The notes: generated by a model from the sequence alone, not told the origin. DNA of 64,000 nt from Cryptomeria japonica (GCF_030272615.1 NC_081410.1:506512442-506576441), one strand, 5' to 3'; shown: positions 24,499 through 36,975, counted from the first letter of the stretch. Made by a program: numbers and translations.

Positions 24499-24867
24499 TG
24501 TTAGAGTATTCGGGTATTTACTTGATTAATTAAACATTCTTTGTTTAATTATTTAAGTTCCCTTTATCTCTATTACACTTAAGCTAACTTTAGGTGCATA
24601 TAATTAATTGTTTTAATTAATTATTATGTGCAAACCTAGGTTTTACCTTTTTAGGGTTTCTTGACCTATTAAAGGTTGAGTTCTTTCTTTTCATTGTAAG
24701 AATCACATTACATATTTTTGTGAATATTGAGCTCTCTCTTTTTGAGCATATTCTCTGTGTTTTGTATGTTCTTCAGATTTTGCTTCATTGCTTCTCCTTG
24801 TAACAGGTTATTCGGCTTGCAGAAGATCTTCAGGCTCCTGTGGTGTTGTATTTTCTCAACTCCTACA
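24499..24867 (+). repeat. LTR2, internal LTR of a related subfamily
   Basis: Starts TGTTAGAGTATTCGG and ends CTCCTACA. The end resembles LTR1 (AGGTTATT, GCAGRWGATCTTC, TTCTCAACT blocks) but the body is different. No second copy of it is present in the window. Confidence 0.8.
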
Positions 24868-24879
24868 TGGTATCAGAGC
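24868..24879 (+). promoter_or_regulatory. Primer-binding site next to LTR2
   Basis: TGGTATCAGAGC directly follows the CA end of LTR2, the initiator-Met tRNA type. This is the only full primer site in the composite. Confidence 0.9.
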
Positions 24880-25219
24880 TCCAGACCTGCTGCTTCCTGT
24901 TCATCTTCTAAAGAATTTGGAGCTACAAGGGTTAGATCTGACTTTCAGGTTTTGGTTGCATCAGATCTGTGTTTGTCTTCTGTTTTTTATTTTTGGAATA
25001 GGGGGTATTTTTTTTCGGTGCACTTTGAGCCCAAACGGACCTCACCGTTGAGCTCGTAGCACCCAAAAACCCCTATTTCCATATAAAATTCGTTCGATTT
25101 GGACACAGTTGCTCCAAAAGGCAAAAAAATTTTGCCCCAAGGCCGTACGGCCCTAGGGCACGCAGACCAAGGCGAAAGTTCAAAAAAAATATTAAAAAAA
25201 ATTCAAAATCGCATTTTTT

Positions 25220-25450
25220 AAAGCACTGCCGGGCGCAGCCAATTTAACGGCAGGCGCAGCCGGTGCGCATCCCGGCGGCCACTGCCCGGCCACCGCCGCG
25301 CCGCCCTGCGACCACCCGCCGCCTGCGCGCCGCCAGCCGCTCGCCCGCAACCCGCGTGCCACTCACGCTCCGCTCGCACTCCGCCCGCGCTCCGCCGCCG
25401 CCGCCGCCGTGCCGCCACAGCGCCACCTCACCCCTGCGCCAGCCTCTGGT
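25220..25450 (+). other. GC-rich, CpG-rich island in the leader of region B
   Basis: About 230 bp made largely of CCGCC, GCGCC and CCGCCG strings in an otherwise AT-rich window. It lies in the untranslated leader between primer site and ORF. All six frames are open for 60-70 codons because of composition only. CpGs are well preserved, consistent with a young copy. Confidence 0.8.
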
Positions 25451-25965
25451 CGCCCAGCGGACCAGGGGCCATTTTTTTTAAGCCCCTGAGGGCTTGTAGG
25501 GCCATTTGTTTTTTTTTGGAGCTGTTTTTACAAAATCGGGCATAACTCGGGCATTTTAGCTCGGATTTTCGAATGGAAATAGGCGTTGGAAAGCTGGTTC
25601 CGAGCCCGATCTAATCGATGCAGGTCTTTTTCTCTGATTTTGCCGTTTTACAGTGTTTTTTGTCAGTCAAAGTCAGAACAAGTTTTTTGCACTCCAGGAG
25701 CCATATCTTTTGCATACGGACTCCGTTTTTCGCAAACGAATAGGCATTGGAAAGGGGTTTCTATGCTCTTTCCAGATCTATCATTTATTTTTTCAGAATC
25801 TACACCAGGTACATTTTATTCAGTACTTTGTGTTTTCACACATCTGTCACTTACTTGGACGTTTCAGACTTGGAAATGATTTGTTTGCATGGGATGGCTT
25901 TATTTGATCTACTTTATCAGTATTAAAGTCATTTAGTCTCAGATTTGTTAATTTGAAGAGTTATC

Positions 25966-27057
25966 ATGGGTTTTTCTACTCACCCTTCAGTTGTATTTCT
26001 AGAACGGGGTAATTATGAGTCATGGGCAACGGGCATACTTACACACTGTAGGTGGCTTAATATTTTGCCTTATTTGTATGATCTCATACCTGAACCAGCA
26101 ACTTTAGAGGGAACACTAGCTTGGGATATCATTAGAAATCACATAGTAGGAGTTATTTTGTCTAGTGTTGATTCTGACACTGTGTGGGCTATATCGGGCA
26201 TTGATTGTCCTCACTCACTGTGGACACGTCTTTGGGAGATCTATGGAGACCCCATTCTTTCTCCATTCCCAAAGGATCCTGCTTCAGATTGTCTTGTACC
26301 CATTGGTTGGAGAGATAACACACCTTTTGATCATGATACTTTAAAGGAACTTCAATATTTAGACACCCTTACATATTCTGATGAATCAGAGGATTGTCTC
26401 ACAGTTCCTACTCTTCAGACTGAGATTATATATGTATCAACATCATCTCCTTTTGTTCCTGATCAGTTTGATATTGCCTCTTCTTTGGCTCCTATTGTTT
26501 CAGCTAAGCAGGACATGATACATCTTTTAGACATGGCTACTTGGGATTCTTATCTTGCAGGCATTTCGTCTTTGTTTGTAGAGTCCTATATTGCAGACTT
26601 GGAGGATTACTTTGAGGATTTTCAGCTCCTCTTTGTTGACAACCATATTCCAGCTATTAGCCCACCATCATCTGTGCATTCAGAGGTTGCGGTTTTTGAG
26701 TCTTCCGTTCAGTTTGGATTTAACATCTTTTGTTTCAGTTCAGATAGAGGGATTCTTCAGCATCCTATTATGGCACACATCTTGAGACAGATTGATTCTT
26801 CTCTCTTCACAGGGTTTCTTCATCTTCGTCCTTTGGATCCATTTCTTCCCAAGGGGAGGAATATTATATGCTGCTTTAGGATCTCTTTTTGGATTCTACC
26901 TCAGGCATCCATATGTGCGACAAGAGTTTCTTCATTGTGGGGGGGGCTTCTAGTCTCTTTCTTTTTCTCCTATGGAGACCATTGTATATGTACTTATATG
27001 ATAGAAGTTGTCTATGGGGGGTATCATGTTATCCACCTCCTATCCTTATGTTATTAG
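25966..27057 (+). CDS. Gag-like protein of the composite retrotransposon (TR-GAG type), 363 aa
   Basis: Uninterrupted 363-codon frame. Residues about 10-110 look like the N-terminus of a Copia-type Gag: FLERGNYESWATGILTHCRW, then LAWDIIRNHIVGVILSSV and HSLWTRLWEIYGDP, the usual Asn-Tyr-x-x-Trp and Leu-Trp-x-x-Leu-x-x-x-Tyr pattern. After about residue 120 I recognise nothing; there is no zinc knuckle, protease or RT. The last 80 residues are hydrophobic and probably a readthrough into former non-coding DNA. Non-autonomous elements with LTRs, Gag and no Pol are known as TR-GAG. Role is inferred: packaging of the element's own RNA with a helper Pol. Confidence 0.65.
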   Translation: MGFSTHPSVVFLERGNYESWATGILTHCRWLNILPYLYDLIPEPATLEGTLAWDIIRNHIVGVILSSVDSDTVWAISGIDCPHSLWTRLWEIYGDPILSPFPKDPASDCLVPIGWRDNTPFDHDTLKELQYLDTLTYSDESEDCLTVPTLQTEIIYVSTSSPFVPDQFDIASSLAPIVSAKQDMIHLLDMATWDSYLAGISSLFVESYIADLEDYFEDFQLLFVDNHIPAISPPSSVHSEVAVFESSVQFGFNIFCFSSDRGILQHPIMAHILRQIDSSLFTGFLHLRPLDPFLPKGRNIICCFRISFWILPQASICATRVSSLWGGLLVSFFFSYGDHCICTYMIEVVYGGYHVIHLLSLCY

Positions 27058-27245
27058 TGCATTTATTTCTTTCATCTCTTTTTGGAGTAGAGTTTTTCCC
27101 ATGAGGTTTTCTCTATTTCTCCACTTTACAGAGATTTGGTTGTAATTGGGTACCTGATCAGGCCTTGTTGCCGGGACCCAAGTTTACTTTCTTGCATTGT
27201 AGTTACCTTTGCTTTCTTGCACATGTTTGTAACTGCACTTTTGCT

Positions 27246-27260
27246 CATCTTAAGGGGGGG
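27246..27260 (+). promoter_or_regulatory. Polypurine tract before 3' LTR1
   Basis: CATCTTAAGGGGGGG ends exactly at the LTR start, the plus-strand priming site. The same G7 motif precedes LTR2. Confidence 0.85.
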
Positions 27261-27578
27261 TGTTAGAGTAAAGGTTTTAATTTAATCATGTTGATTAAAT
27301 TACCTTTATTCCTCTCTTAAGATTTCACTTTAGTTTGCATTTGTGACATTTAATAATTATATTAATTATTAAATGTCTACCTATTAGGGTTTCTTTTAGG
27401 GTTGCACAATATCCTTTTATAAGGATTCATCTTTGTAATTTATCCCTTTTTGGATGAATACATTTTTCAACTTTCAGAGCACCCTTGCTTGTTTGTCTCC
27501 ATCTCTTCTTTCTGTGACAGGTTATTTGCATGCAGGTGATCTTCGGGGTTTGTGAAGTTGGCTTTCTCAACTTCTACA
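27261..27578 (+). repeat. LTR1, 3' copy
   Basis: 318 bp, followed by the target-site duplication TGTGG at 27579-27583. One substitution against the 5' copy. Confidence 0.92.
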
Positions 27579-27583
27579 TGTGG

Positions 27584-28433
<850 letters not shown>

Positions 28434-29150
28434 TATGATATTGAGTAGCGAGCCTTCATTTAAGGCAGGCAAATAGTAGAATTTTTTTGAGAACAGTTAT
28501 TCTGAACACTTTTGTCTTATCTACCTTGCCCTCCACCATCTAGTCAAAGGAATGAAATACTTGAGCGAGCGCCAAATCACTAACAGACAGAACCATGGTA
28601 ATCCCAAGGCATCCTCTTATTCCTACTCCAAAGGGTGGCAAATCAAAAGTCTTGACATGAAACGCTTAGGCTTAAACTGATGAGCCTCTTTCCAAATATT
28701 TTCCATCCCATCCCATAGCCCACATATTCACAAATTATTGTATTTGGCATAATGAAATGTCCTCTCATTCTATAGCTTTCCATTGACTTGTGCAAAACGA
28801 GCAGAGGAAATGGCGTCTGAAGTTGAAAAGCTTCTTTCACCATGCATTGCAAGTAATCAAGCTTCATAACGAAACTCTCCTCTATTCTACAATTTTTTAC
28901 CACTACATATTCCATCTCCTATTGTGCTTGTGCTAGCAGGTCAGTCTTAAATCACACATTAAGCAACATATTAAACATAGAGAATATCTTTCAACTTTGA
29001 ATGTTTAACAATTTTAAACCTAGAAGTATAAGTTTAGTATGTATGATTTAAGTCTTTCCCTAACAACATTACAAATTTCCTTAGCATCTCACTCATTGCC
29101 CACCCTACCAATGTCACCAACGTTTCCATTCCCTTGATTAACATATTTTC
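28434..29150 (-). pseudogene. Cytochrome P450 copy 2, exon 2 remnant
   Basis: Aligns with exon 2 of copies 1 and 3. The haem loop survives as FGVGIRGCLG (near 28635-28605), as do DYLQCMVKEAFQLQTP, where K-helix ETFR has become EAFQ (Arg lost), and the start of exon 2 (MLIKGMETLV, near 29145-29115). A segment around PERF is shortened near 28655. An insertion at about 28938-29085 splits the exon. Exon 1 and the promoter are absent: sequence changes at 29155 into a retrotransposon LTR. It confirms that the GGAATGGAA frame at the start of exon 2 is ancestral. Confidence 0.85.
28938..29085. mobile_element. Small MITE-like insertion in P450 copy 2
   Basis: About 145 bp absent from copies 1 and 3. 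TAGCA lies at both edges (about 28934 and 29082), a possible duplication. Inside, GTCTTAAATCACAC (28944-28957) is nearly the inverse of GTATGATTTAAGTC (29041-29054), 12 of 14 matching. Superfamily not assigned. Confidence 0.5.
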
Positions 29151-29154
29151 TACT

Positions 29155-29574
29155 TGTTAGTGTGTGTGTGAAAAGTGGATTTGAATCTGTATCTATATTT
29201 GTATCTGAATACACAACCCTTCAATTAAGTCATTAGATGCATGGTTAGTAAATCAATAATCAATGAACAATAAACCATTACAAAGCAACCTATTTCCTTC
29301 TAGTAGATGTGAGTTTAGTTTTGCTCTCAAATTTCCATATACAACACCAGTGACTAGATGACACCTAAACGAAGGATTTAATCTATATGAGTATGAAATT
29401 GAGCTCAATGGATGCAAGATTAAGCTAGATATGCATGATCAATCTAACATGATTTAAGCAATATTAAGCTAGATGATTTAACAAATATGCAATCTAATAT
29501 GTAATATCTCAATGCACAAATTTCAATAAGCCTAGAGCAAAAAACAACATAATAACAATAATCTCCAAGTTTTT
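29155..29574 (-). repeat. 3' LTR of a minus-strand Gypsy element, distal part
   Basis: Starts TGTTAGTGTGTG on the plus strand, so the LTR ends in ACA on the minus strand. It is interrupted by the LINE and continues at 38706-39357. Joined length is about 1.07 kb. A matching 5' LTR is not found, so LTR identity rests on the TG/CA ends and the adjoining polypurine tract. Confidence 0.5.
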
Positions 29575-29643
29575 AAAAAATTTAAAATTATAAATCCCGC
29601 TCTATGAATTTTTGATTTCTGTGAATTTTGTTCATAAAATTTT

Positions 29644-31305
29644 TTGGCTCTCAGTGAATTCTCTGAACTCACATATCATACGGCTCACTATCTTATCTCC
29701 CCTAAATGCAAGAAACTTTCAAGTGAAGATGACGAAATTTGGCAGGTGGTGGAGAGAAGAAAATCTAGATGGAATATGTTTGCCCACCATAACCTAGCAA
29801 ACCCTAGATTGATATCCTCGACAACAGTGCCCTACTCTGCTCCATCCTCCTGGTCACTGCTTGAGGGTACCAAATATGCATGTTTTCCCCCCTCCTTTCC
29901 TCCTCCGGCAGGGCATCCCAACAAAATAGTAGGGCAAGCCAAAGAATTCAGAAAGGTGCTAAACTCTCGATGGCTCAAGGCAAATCCAACCTCGAAATCT
30001 TCCTCATAGAAAATTGATAATAAAAATTCATCCATTCCTCATTCTGTGCAATGGAAAGTCGAAGTAGGCCTTCCTCCTCCAAACCCTGGAGGCCGAAATC
30101 ACACGATCAAGGTGGTTTCAGTCGCCCTAGAGAAGAATGTCATATTTCATTAGAACAACAACTTCATTTCTAAATGGAGAGTTCCCTTTGATAACTTCGA
30201 TGAAGTCAAAGATTGATGGAAATCCAAATTCCACAAACTAGTAAGTATCTTCAATTTGGGCTCTCAATGTATATTAATCTCATGCATTAATTCTAGGGTT
30301 AAGAAGGATCTGCTCAAAAGTAAAGAAAAATTGCTTAACGGTTGCATATTTTACTACATAGACTAGATTCCCAATTTTAATCCTAAAACCTTTTCTTTCG
30401 AGAGTTCCATATATTGGTTCAACATTGGCCCTCTTCTAGTGGAATTTCATACACCTGAATTAATATCATCATTAGCAAAAGGGTTAGGGAAATGCTTGGC
30501 CTTTACAGGCTCTCGAGATAACAACTATGAGAAAGATATAAAAATATTAATCGACCTTAAGTCCACTAAACCTAAATTGAGCCCTGCTGATATATTTTCA
30601 TCATAAGGGAAGGAGGAGATCTTTACTTCATTTTACGATGACATCATTGACACCTCATAATTGTTTATTTGCCACAAGAGTAATGCTATTAGAGAAATAA
30701 AAGTTAACCCTAACTCTGTTATTGGCAAAACGCATCTTGACAATAGCTAGCTTCCCCTAGATCCCGAGCCTCAACCCATGCCTCCTAGGAATATTTCTTC
30801 AGAAGGCTTTCCCTCGCCCAATAAATCTAGGGTGGACCTGCTCACTTCTAGCACATTACCTCACCCCTTGGCTATGGCTCCTATGAAAGTCAACATCATG
30901 AATTTTACTTCATTTGATACAAAAGAACATAACCCTCCTTTTAGGAATATCACATTAGGCCCATGTCGCATCCCCATGGTCAGTTAGGTCTCAAGACCCT
31001 CTTCACCTACTATGCATTTATCCTCCAATGTAGTTCAGGTTAACAGAAAACTAGACAAGGACTTTATCTCTTTGAATAGAGAGGCATTAAGCGATCTACT
31101 TGAATTTACCAACTCCTTGAAAGCAGACAGTGTTGAGAAGCTAGAGATTGTGGAGCATAGTTTGGCTGATGAAGATACTCCCAAAGATTTTGATCATGCC
31201 CTAGAAAAGGAAGGCTCAGAAGATTTCACTTATAATAAGGATAGACTAGACCTCATGTTTAATTCATGTCCCCCCCTCCTTCCCCTCAGTTATATTCCAA
31301 GATAG
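29644..31305 (+). pseudogene. LINE ORF1 (nucleic-acid-binding, DUF4283-like)
   Basis: One frame with about eight stops (the first at 30007-30009). Its middle part, SIYWFNIGPLLVEFHTPELI then LAKGLGKCLAFTG (about 30408-30510), follows the DUF4283 pattern seen in plant L1 ORF1 proteins (Trp-x-x-Leu-x-Leu-Pro-x-Glu-Phe, then Leu-Gly-Lys). Pro/Ser-rich stretches flank it. No CCHC knuckle could be read. The likely role was RNA binding and chaperoning of the LINE transcript. Confidence 0.65.
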
Positions 31306-31540
31306 AGATTCATGGAGAGGCTCCCCCTGGTCTTAGTGAAGGGAAAACTATAGGGGACGACCCGTTAGGTCTAGGCCTCAACATGGTGCATAGAAAGAAA
31401 CCTGATTGTGGATCCTCTCAAAAGAAGAGAGGGAGAAGATCGAATTCGAAGTTAATACTTTTGGATGGGAAATATTTGGACCAAACCAAGCTTACAGACA
31501 TTTTCAATGTAGGCATGGGGAAGTTCTCTCCCACATTGCC

Positions 31541-34500
31541 ATGAAGTTGCTATCTTGGAATGTTAGGGGTATAAGTGCCCCTAACAAGCAAAACATCCTC
31601 AAGTGTTGTATATTCAATGTAAAAGTTGAAATCACTATTCTTTAGGAAACCAAGCTTGACTCTTGGGAAACATTTAGGAAAGTACAATTGGATAGGTGTC
31701 CCTACGATTGGGGCATTTGGAGGCTTAGGTATTATATTGGACCCTAGTCGCATTTCTCTTGATATCATAGAGATCAATAGTTCCTGAATGGGATTAGATA
31801 TCAAATGCTATAGTAATAACCTTAGATTTAATTTTATTGTCTATGATCCAATCCCGAACAACCTAAAATGAGAAGTCTAGGAGGAACTATCTTCCTTCAT
31901 GAGTAGGAATAAGAATAAAGATTATATTATAGGTGGCGATTTCAACGCCATAAGTAGTCTAGCTGATAAATATGGTGGTTTCTCCAGAGAGCCTCAATCC
32001 TTAGTTGACTTTAGAGATTGGACCTTTCAGAATAACCTCATGGACATTAAAACAAATAAGGTGTCTTCACATGGACCAATAGAAGATCTGGTTTCAGCAT
32101 GATAGCAGAAATAATGGATAGGTTCCTTGTTAAAGACAACTTAGGCTTCCTCAATAATATCCTAGTTAAGGCATCCATTCTCCCTTTCTTGGGTTTGAAT
32201 CACTTTCCGATCCAATTATCTTCAGCTGAAGGCCTCAAGCCACTGAAATGTCCATTTAAATTTGAGCTCATGTGGCTGAAAGAAGATAATTTCATAGATA
32301 TGTTAGAAAAGTGGTTGTCATCATACAAGGTATCTGGGTCCGGGCTCTTTTTCTTTGTATCTAAGCTTAAATTGATCAAAAAAGCTCTTCTCTCTTGGAA
32401 CCGGGAAAAATTTGGCAACATATTTGAAGCCAAGGCCACAATTGAACTTGAAATAAATGATCTAAATGAACTAGTGATTAAGGGTGGTATAGATCAAGAA
32501 CGATATTTGAAGGAGAAAATCCTCATGAAAAAATATGAAGACATTGTATCAAAAGTGGAAACATTTTGGAAACAAAAATCATGAGATACTTGGCTAGCTG
32601 ATGGGGACAAAAATACTAAATTCTTTCATGCCAATACTAAAGCAAGAAGGAGTAGAAACAAAATCACCAAAATTATTAATTGTAATGGTAATTTGATAGA
32701 AGATCCTGGAGGTATAGCCAGCCATAGTACAATTTTTTTCCAAACCCTTCTCAATTCGGAATCTTCCAACTTGATTGCTCAGGAAAGCCTCCTTCAGAAT
32801 ATCCCCATACTAATCTATAATGTATAGAATAGGCCTCTCAACCAAAGCTCCACAATAAAGGAAATTGAGAAAGTGGTTAAAGAATTGCACCCCGATAAAG
32901 CTCTCGGGCCGGACGACTTTCCAATTGCCTTTTTCCAAACATGATGCCATTTTCTAGGAGTAGAATTAATGAATGCTCTTGAAAGAGCCAAGAAATTAGG
33001 TAGGATCCTTCGAGAGATTAATAACACCTTTATTGCCCTCATCCCAAAACAAGCCTCTGGTGTCACCCTGGATGAATTTAGACTGATTTCCCTCTGCAAA
33101 ACTCTCTATAGAATATTTACAAAAGCATTAGCAAATGGACTCAAACCTCTGCTTCAAGTTATCATCTCAGAAGAACAGTCAGGTTTCGTGCCTGGAAAAT
33201 CCATCCTGGATGGGGTCATTCTCGCTCATGCGACAATCCACTCCACTCATACTACCTCTATTCCCTCTATGTTCATCAAGCTAGATATCAAAAAGGCTTA
33301 TGACAAAGTGGATTGGAGATTCCTATGCAAATGCATGGTAGCCTTTGGCTTTAATAAATATTGGATTAACCTAATTTTTGCATGCATCTATACCCCCCAA
33401 TTCTCTATACTAGTTAATGGTTCCCCATAGGGCTTCTTTGAAAGCTCTAGGGGCTTGAGACAAGGAGACCCCCTCTCCCCCTTTTTATACATTATCATGG
33501 TAGAAGGACTAGGTAGGACCATCTAGAAATCTCAAGAAATTAGCAACCTAGAAGGGATCAAAATTGCAAGCAATGTCGAACCTGTAACTCACCAACAATT
33601 TACAGATGACACATTGTTGCTAGGGAATAGTTCCCTTTCTGAAGCCCAAAACTTCAAAACAATTATGGAATGGTATGAGAGAGCCTCGGGTTAGGATGTA
33701 AACAAAACCAAAACCAGGGTCTATTTTCTGAATACCAAATCCAATGTAGAAAAGGATATTCTCAAGGTTCTAGGCTTCCAGTCAGGATCCCTTCCATGCA
33801 TATACCTAGGGCTCCCACTAGATAAAGGGACTAGAGAGACCAAGCTTTGGGATATCATTCTAGCCAAATTGGATTCATAGTTGCAATCTTGGAAAGGAAA
33901 ATGGCTATCTTTAGCAGGTAGAATTGTCATGATCTGTTCAGTCCTCTCAGCAATCCCTCAATATTGCATGTCCTGCCTCGAGATCCTCGGCTGCATTCAG
34001 GATAGACTTATAAGGATCTTGAGATCCTTTATATGGAAAGGACTAGGAGATAAAAAGAAGTATGCATTAATAGCATGGGACACTCTTTGTCTACCTAAAA
34101 TAAAAGAAGGTTTAGGCTTCAAGAATATAGATAGTCAAAACATGGCACTTGGAGCCAAATTAGTATGGAAAATTTACAAAGAACCACATCTGAAATGGGT
34201 TAATATATTTAAAAATAAGTATCTAGGTAGCTCTGATTCAACCAACATCTTTAGAGCCTCTCTCCTACCCAAAGGTTTGAGAATATGGAATTTCATTTCC
34301 TATTGCAGAGAATTCCTCTTTGAACAACTCTCTTGGAATATTGGTACAGGCGATGAAGATCTATTTTGGGAGAAATCCTGGGATGGATACCCCCCTCTTT
34401 GCAGCCTAATCCACAATGATTCCTTAAAGAAAGAATTAGAGATATCTTAAGGAACCCGTGTCAGAGATTATGTTTCCTTCCCTAAATCAGATCCAGCTTT

Positions 34501-35773
34501 AGGATGGGTCTGGAAGCCCCTCTTAGTATCCACCCCCAACCAAAGAAGTTGTTCTCTACTTATCTCCATCCTCAAGTCTATAAAATTGTTATTCAACTCG
34601 AGCCAAGACCATCTGATCTGGCTTGGTTCCTTGAATAGGGAATATAGTGTTAAATGGGGCTATAAATCGGCACATAAGTTAGAAACCAGGTGGGCTTCCA
34701 ATGTCCCTCTATCCTTATTCTAGTACAAGGAATGCTCCCCAAAAGCTAGAACCTTTTTGTGGACTTCTCTTCAAAAGAGAATCCTCACCAAAGAGCATTT
34801 TTGGAAACTAGGCTTTGCAGGCCCCTCAAGGTGCCCTTTATGTTGCAAAAGTGAGGAAGAGGTGGACCACTTGTTACTCAATTGTGATTTCACAGCATCA
34901 TGTTGACATTGGCTATTTAATAGACTCAATTTAAGTCCAGCGTGTCAATAGGACGTCCTCTCTTTTCTTCAGAGTTGGCCTGTATCCCAAGCTCTTGGGC
35001 ACTATGGCCGCATCTAGATTATATCTCCCTCGATCCTCCTTTGGGAAGTATGGAAAGAAAGGAATAGAAGAATTTTTAAAGATAAAGCTCTCATCTTGGA
35101 ATCTGTGATTGTCAAAATCGAGGCATCCGTTATTGAGATTGCTAATATTTTTATTAGGAAATCCCCTCTGAAGCATACAAATTTTTCTCTTAGGGATGAA
35201 TCAATTAGGAATAAATGGGTCGATATCATCATCCCCATGTATATTGGTGTAGGAGATAAGCACAACTTATTCGATATAAGTAAGTGTGAATGGGTTCCCC
35301 CACCCCAAGGCTGGTTCAATCTCAATTTCGATGGAGCCTTTCAAGGCAACCCTAGTATAGCCGGGATAGGTTGTGTTATTCACTTTGGAGAAAGGGAAGA
35401 AGTGGCTGCTATTGCTAAACCTATACGGCCAACCACTAATAATGTGGTAGAAGCCACTACAGTGGTAGAAGGAATGTTGCTCTACCATGAATTAGGTATC
35501 CAGAATCTAGAAATTGAAGGAGACTCTGCAATCATCATCAATTCCCTTAGATCAGGTATCTCTTGCAACTGGAAAATCAATAATTTAATTAAATGGGCCA
35601 AGGAATTGCTTCCCTATTTCAACTCTGTTATCATCAATCATACTTACAGAGAAGGAAATCATAGAGCAGATGAACTTGCTAACATATGTCATCCCCAACA
35701 GGTTGGTAATCGGGGCTCAATCCCCCATATCCTCCCACCTTCTCTCCCAGATACAACCAATAGCCTGCTCTAG
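31541..35773 (+). pseudogene. LINE ORF2: endonuclease, reverse transcriptase, zf-RVT, RNase H
   Basis: Starts MKLLSWNVRGISAPNKQ, the apurinic-like endonuclease N-terminus; GGDFNAI follows at about 31932. The 31650-32100 part has frameshifts. RT runs from HPDKALGPDDFPIAF (32884) through GSP-GFF (33418, with TAG) and [10 protein letters not shown] (33460) to the catalytic FTDD at 33599-33610, where plant L1 normally has F-A-D-D. A zinc-binding reverse-transcriptase motif, CPLCCKSEEEVDHLLLNC, is at 34831-34884. A C-terminal RNase H (35290-35690) keeps Asp of NFDGAF, Glu of VVEATT, Asp of EGDSA and Asp of HRADELAN. At least ten stops, mostly TAG; RNase H itself is in a clean 225-codon frame. Confidence 0.88.
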
Positions 35774-36079
35774 TCCCTTTCAGGTATTTCAACTGTTCTA
35801 GGTTTGTTTTACCACTCCTCCTGAATCTTTGGCCTTCCTTCTACGAGAACATCTTTATCCTTCATCCCTGCTCTTTTCCATCCCTGATCCGTTTTACCTT
35901 CCTTACATATTCAGAAACAGGAATCCAATGGTCCAAACCCTGAATTCAGGATTAGTCATTCCTTCCCTCACAACTCGAGAGATACATTTACAAGGAAATG
36001 TATAAATATATATAAACATACATATATGTATGTATATGTTGATACACATGTAGTCATACTTACATATAGATAGATACAC

Positions 36080-36110
<31 letters not shown>

Positions 36111-36464
36111 CTTATATTTATATATATATATATATATATACACTCATAAATTAACAATAAATATATATATTTAATTTCCACACCTCGATAAGTAGGTACA
36201 TTTATATATATCTGTATACATTTAGATATAATCTAAAACTTATATATATACCTTGATAGATATATGAATATTGATATATAAATAAGGTATAGACATATAT
36301 GTATATGCATATATATATATACCAATCAATGAATTTTATATATGGGTATATACCTATATCTATGCATATGTATATATACATATTGATATATATTCATTTA
36401 TATAACATCAGATGATATATATATAAATATTTATACATACATAAACACATGTATATACGTACAA

Positions 36465-36507
<43 letters not shown>

Positions 36508-36975
36508 GCATCCACTCATTTATCTACTCTTTGGGCTTAGGCTATTATATTGGAGATTGCTAGGAAATCATTGTCTCAACGATCCTAATGCTTGATGTCT
36601 TCCTCTCTCATGATTATCACTTCATTAACTCACTTCGAATTTTGAAATCTAGTCATACCCTCTTCTGAGAATTTCATCTTGACAACTGAGCTATATCAAT
36701 CATCTCCGCACATGTCGATCATGCAAATATTAATCAGACACTAAGCATGTGCGATATTGAATGATGGAATTTCAAGGATGGTTTTACATTCATTTCTTTA
36801 CAATATGTCTCTCAAGCAAGTACTCTCACCAATGCTTATTGATGAGGAATAATTATTTTGGTCACACATTAAATTCAGTTCATTCTCACTCCCAATTTTC
36901 GAGACAGACCTCTCTCTTTATTTAGGCCGTCTCTTCTCCACCTCTTCATTTTCTTCTAAGTGAAATCCATACATC
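35774..36975. other. LINE 3' region: AT-rich microsatellite zone and non-coding DNA
   Basis: 35995-36505 is built from TATATA, TACATA and TAGATA runs with (TA)n at 36088-36110 and 36471-36504. 36506-36975 has no gene I recognise. The zone separates RNase H from the relic ORF that follows. Confidence 0.7.

Larger units (their letters stand above)
23140..27578 (+). mobile_element. Three-LTR composite retrotransposon (LTR1-A-LTR2-B-LTR1), young
   Basis: The outer LTRs (23140-23457, 27261-27578) are each 318 bp and differ by one base that I could find (near 23349/27469). TGTGG flanks both ends (23135-23139, 27579-27583). Inside lie two related internal regions, A (23458-24498) and B (24868-27260), each ending in a similar 3' block (CTATTTCTCCA, GGTACCTGATCAGGCCTTGT) and a G7 polypurine tract. 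A distinct 369-bp LTR (24499-24867) separates them. Region A lacks the first 760 bases or so of region B. There is no RT or integrase, so it needs a helper in trans. A single TSD around the whole suggests it integrated as one molecule. Confidence 0.85.

Noticed and set aside
25218-25481. Ala/Arg-rich and Pro-rich frames on both strands
   Set aside because: Caused by the GC-rich island, where stop codons are rare in all frames; no motif.
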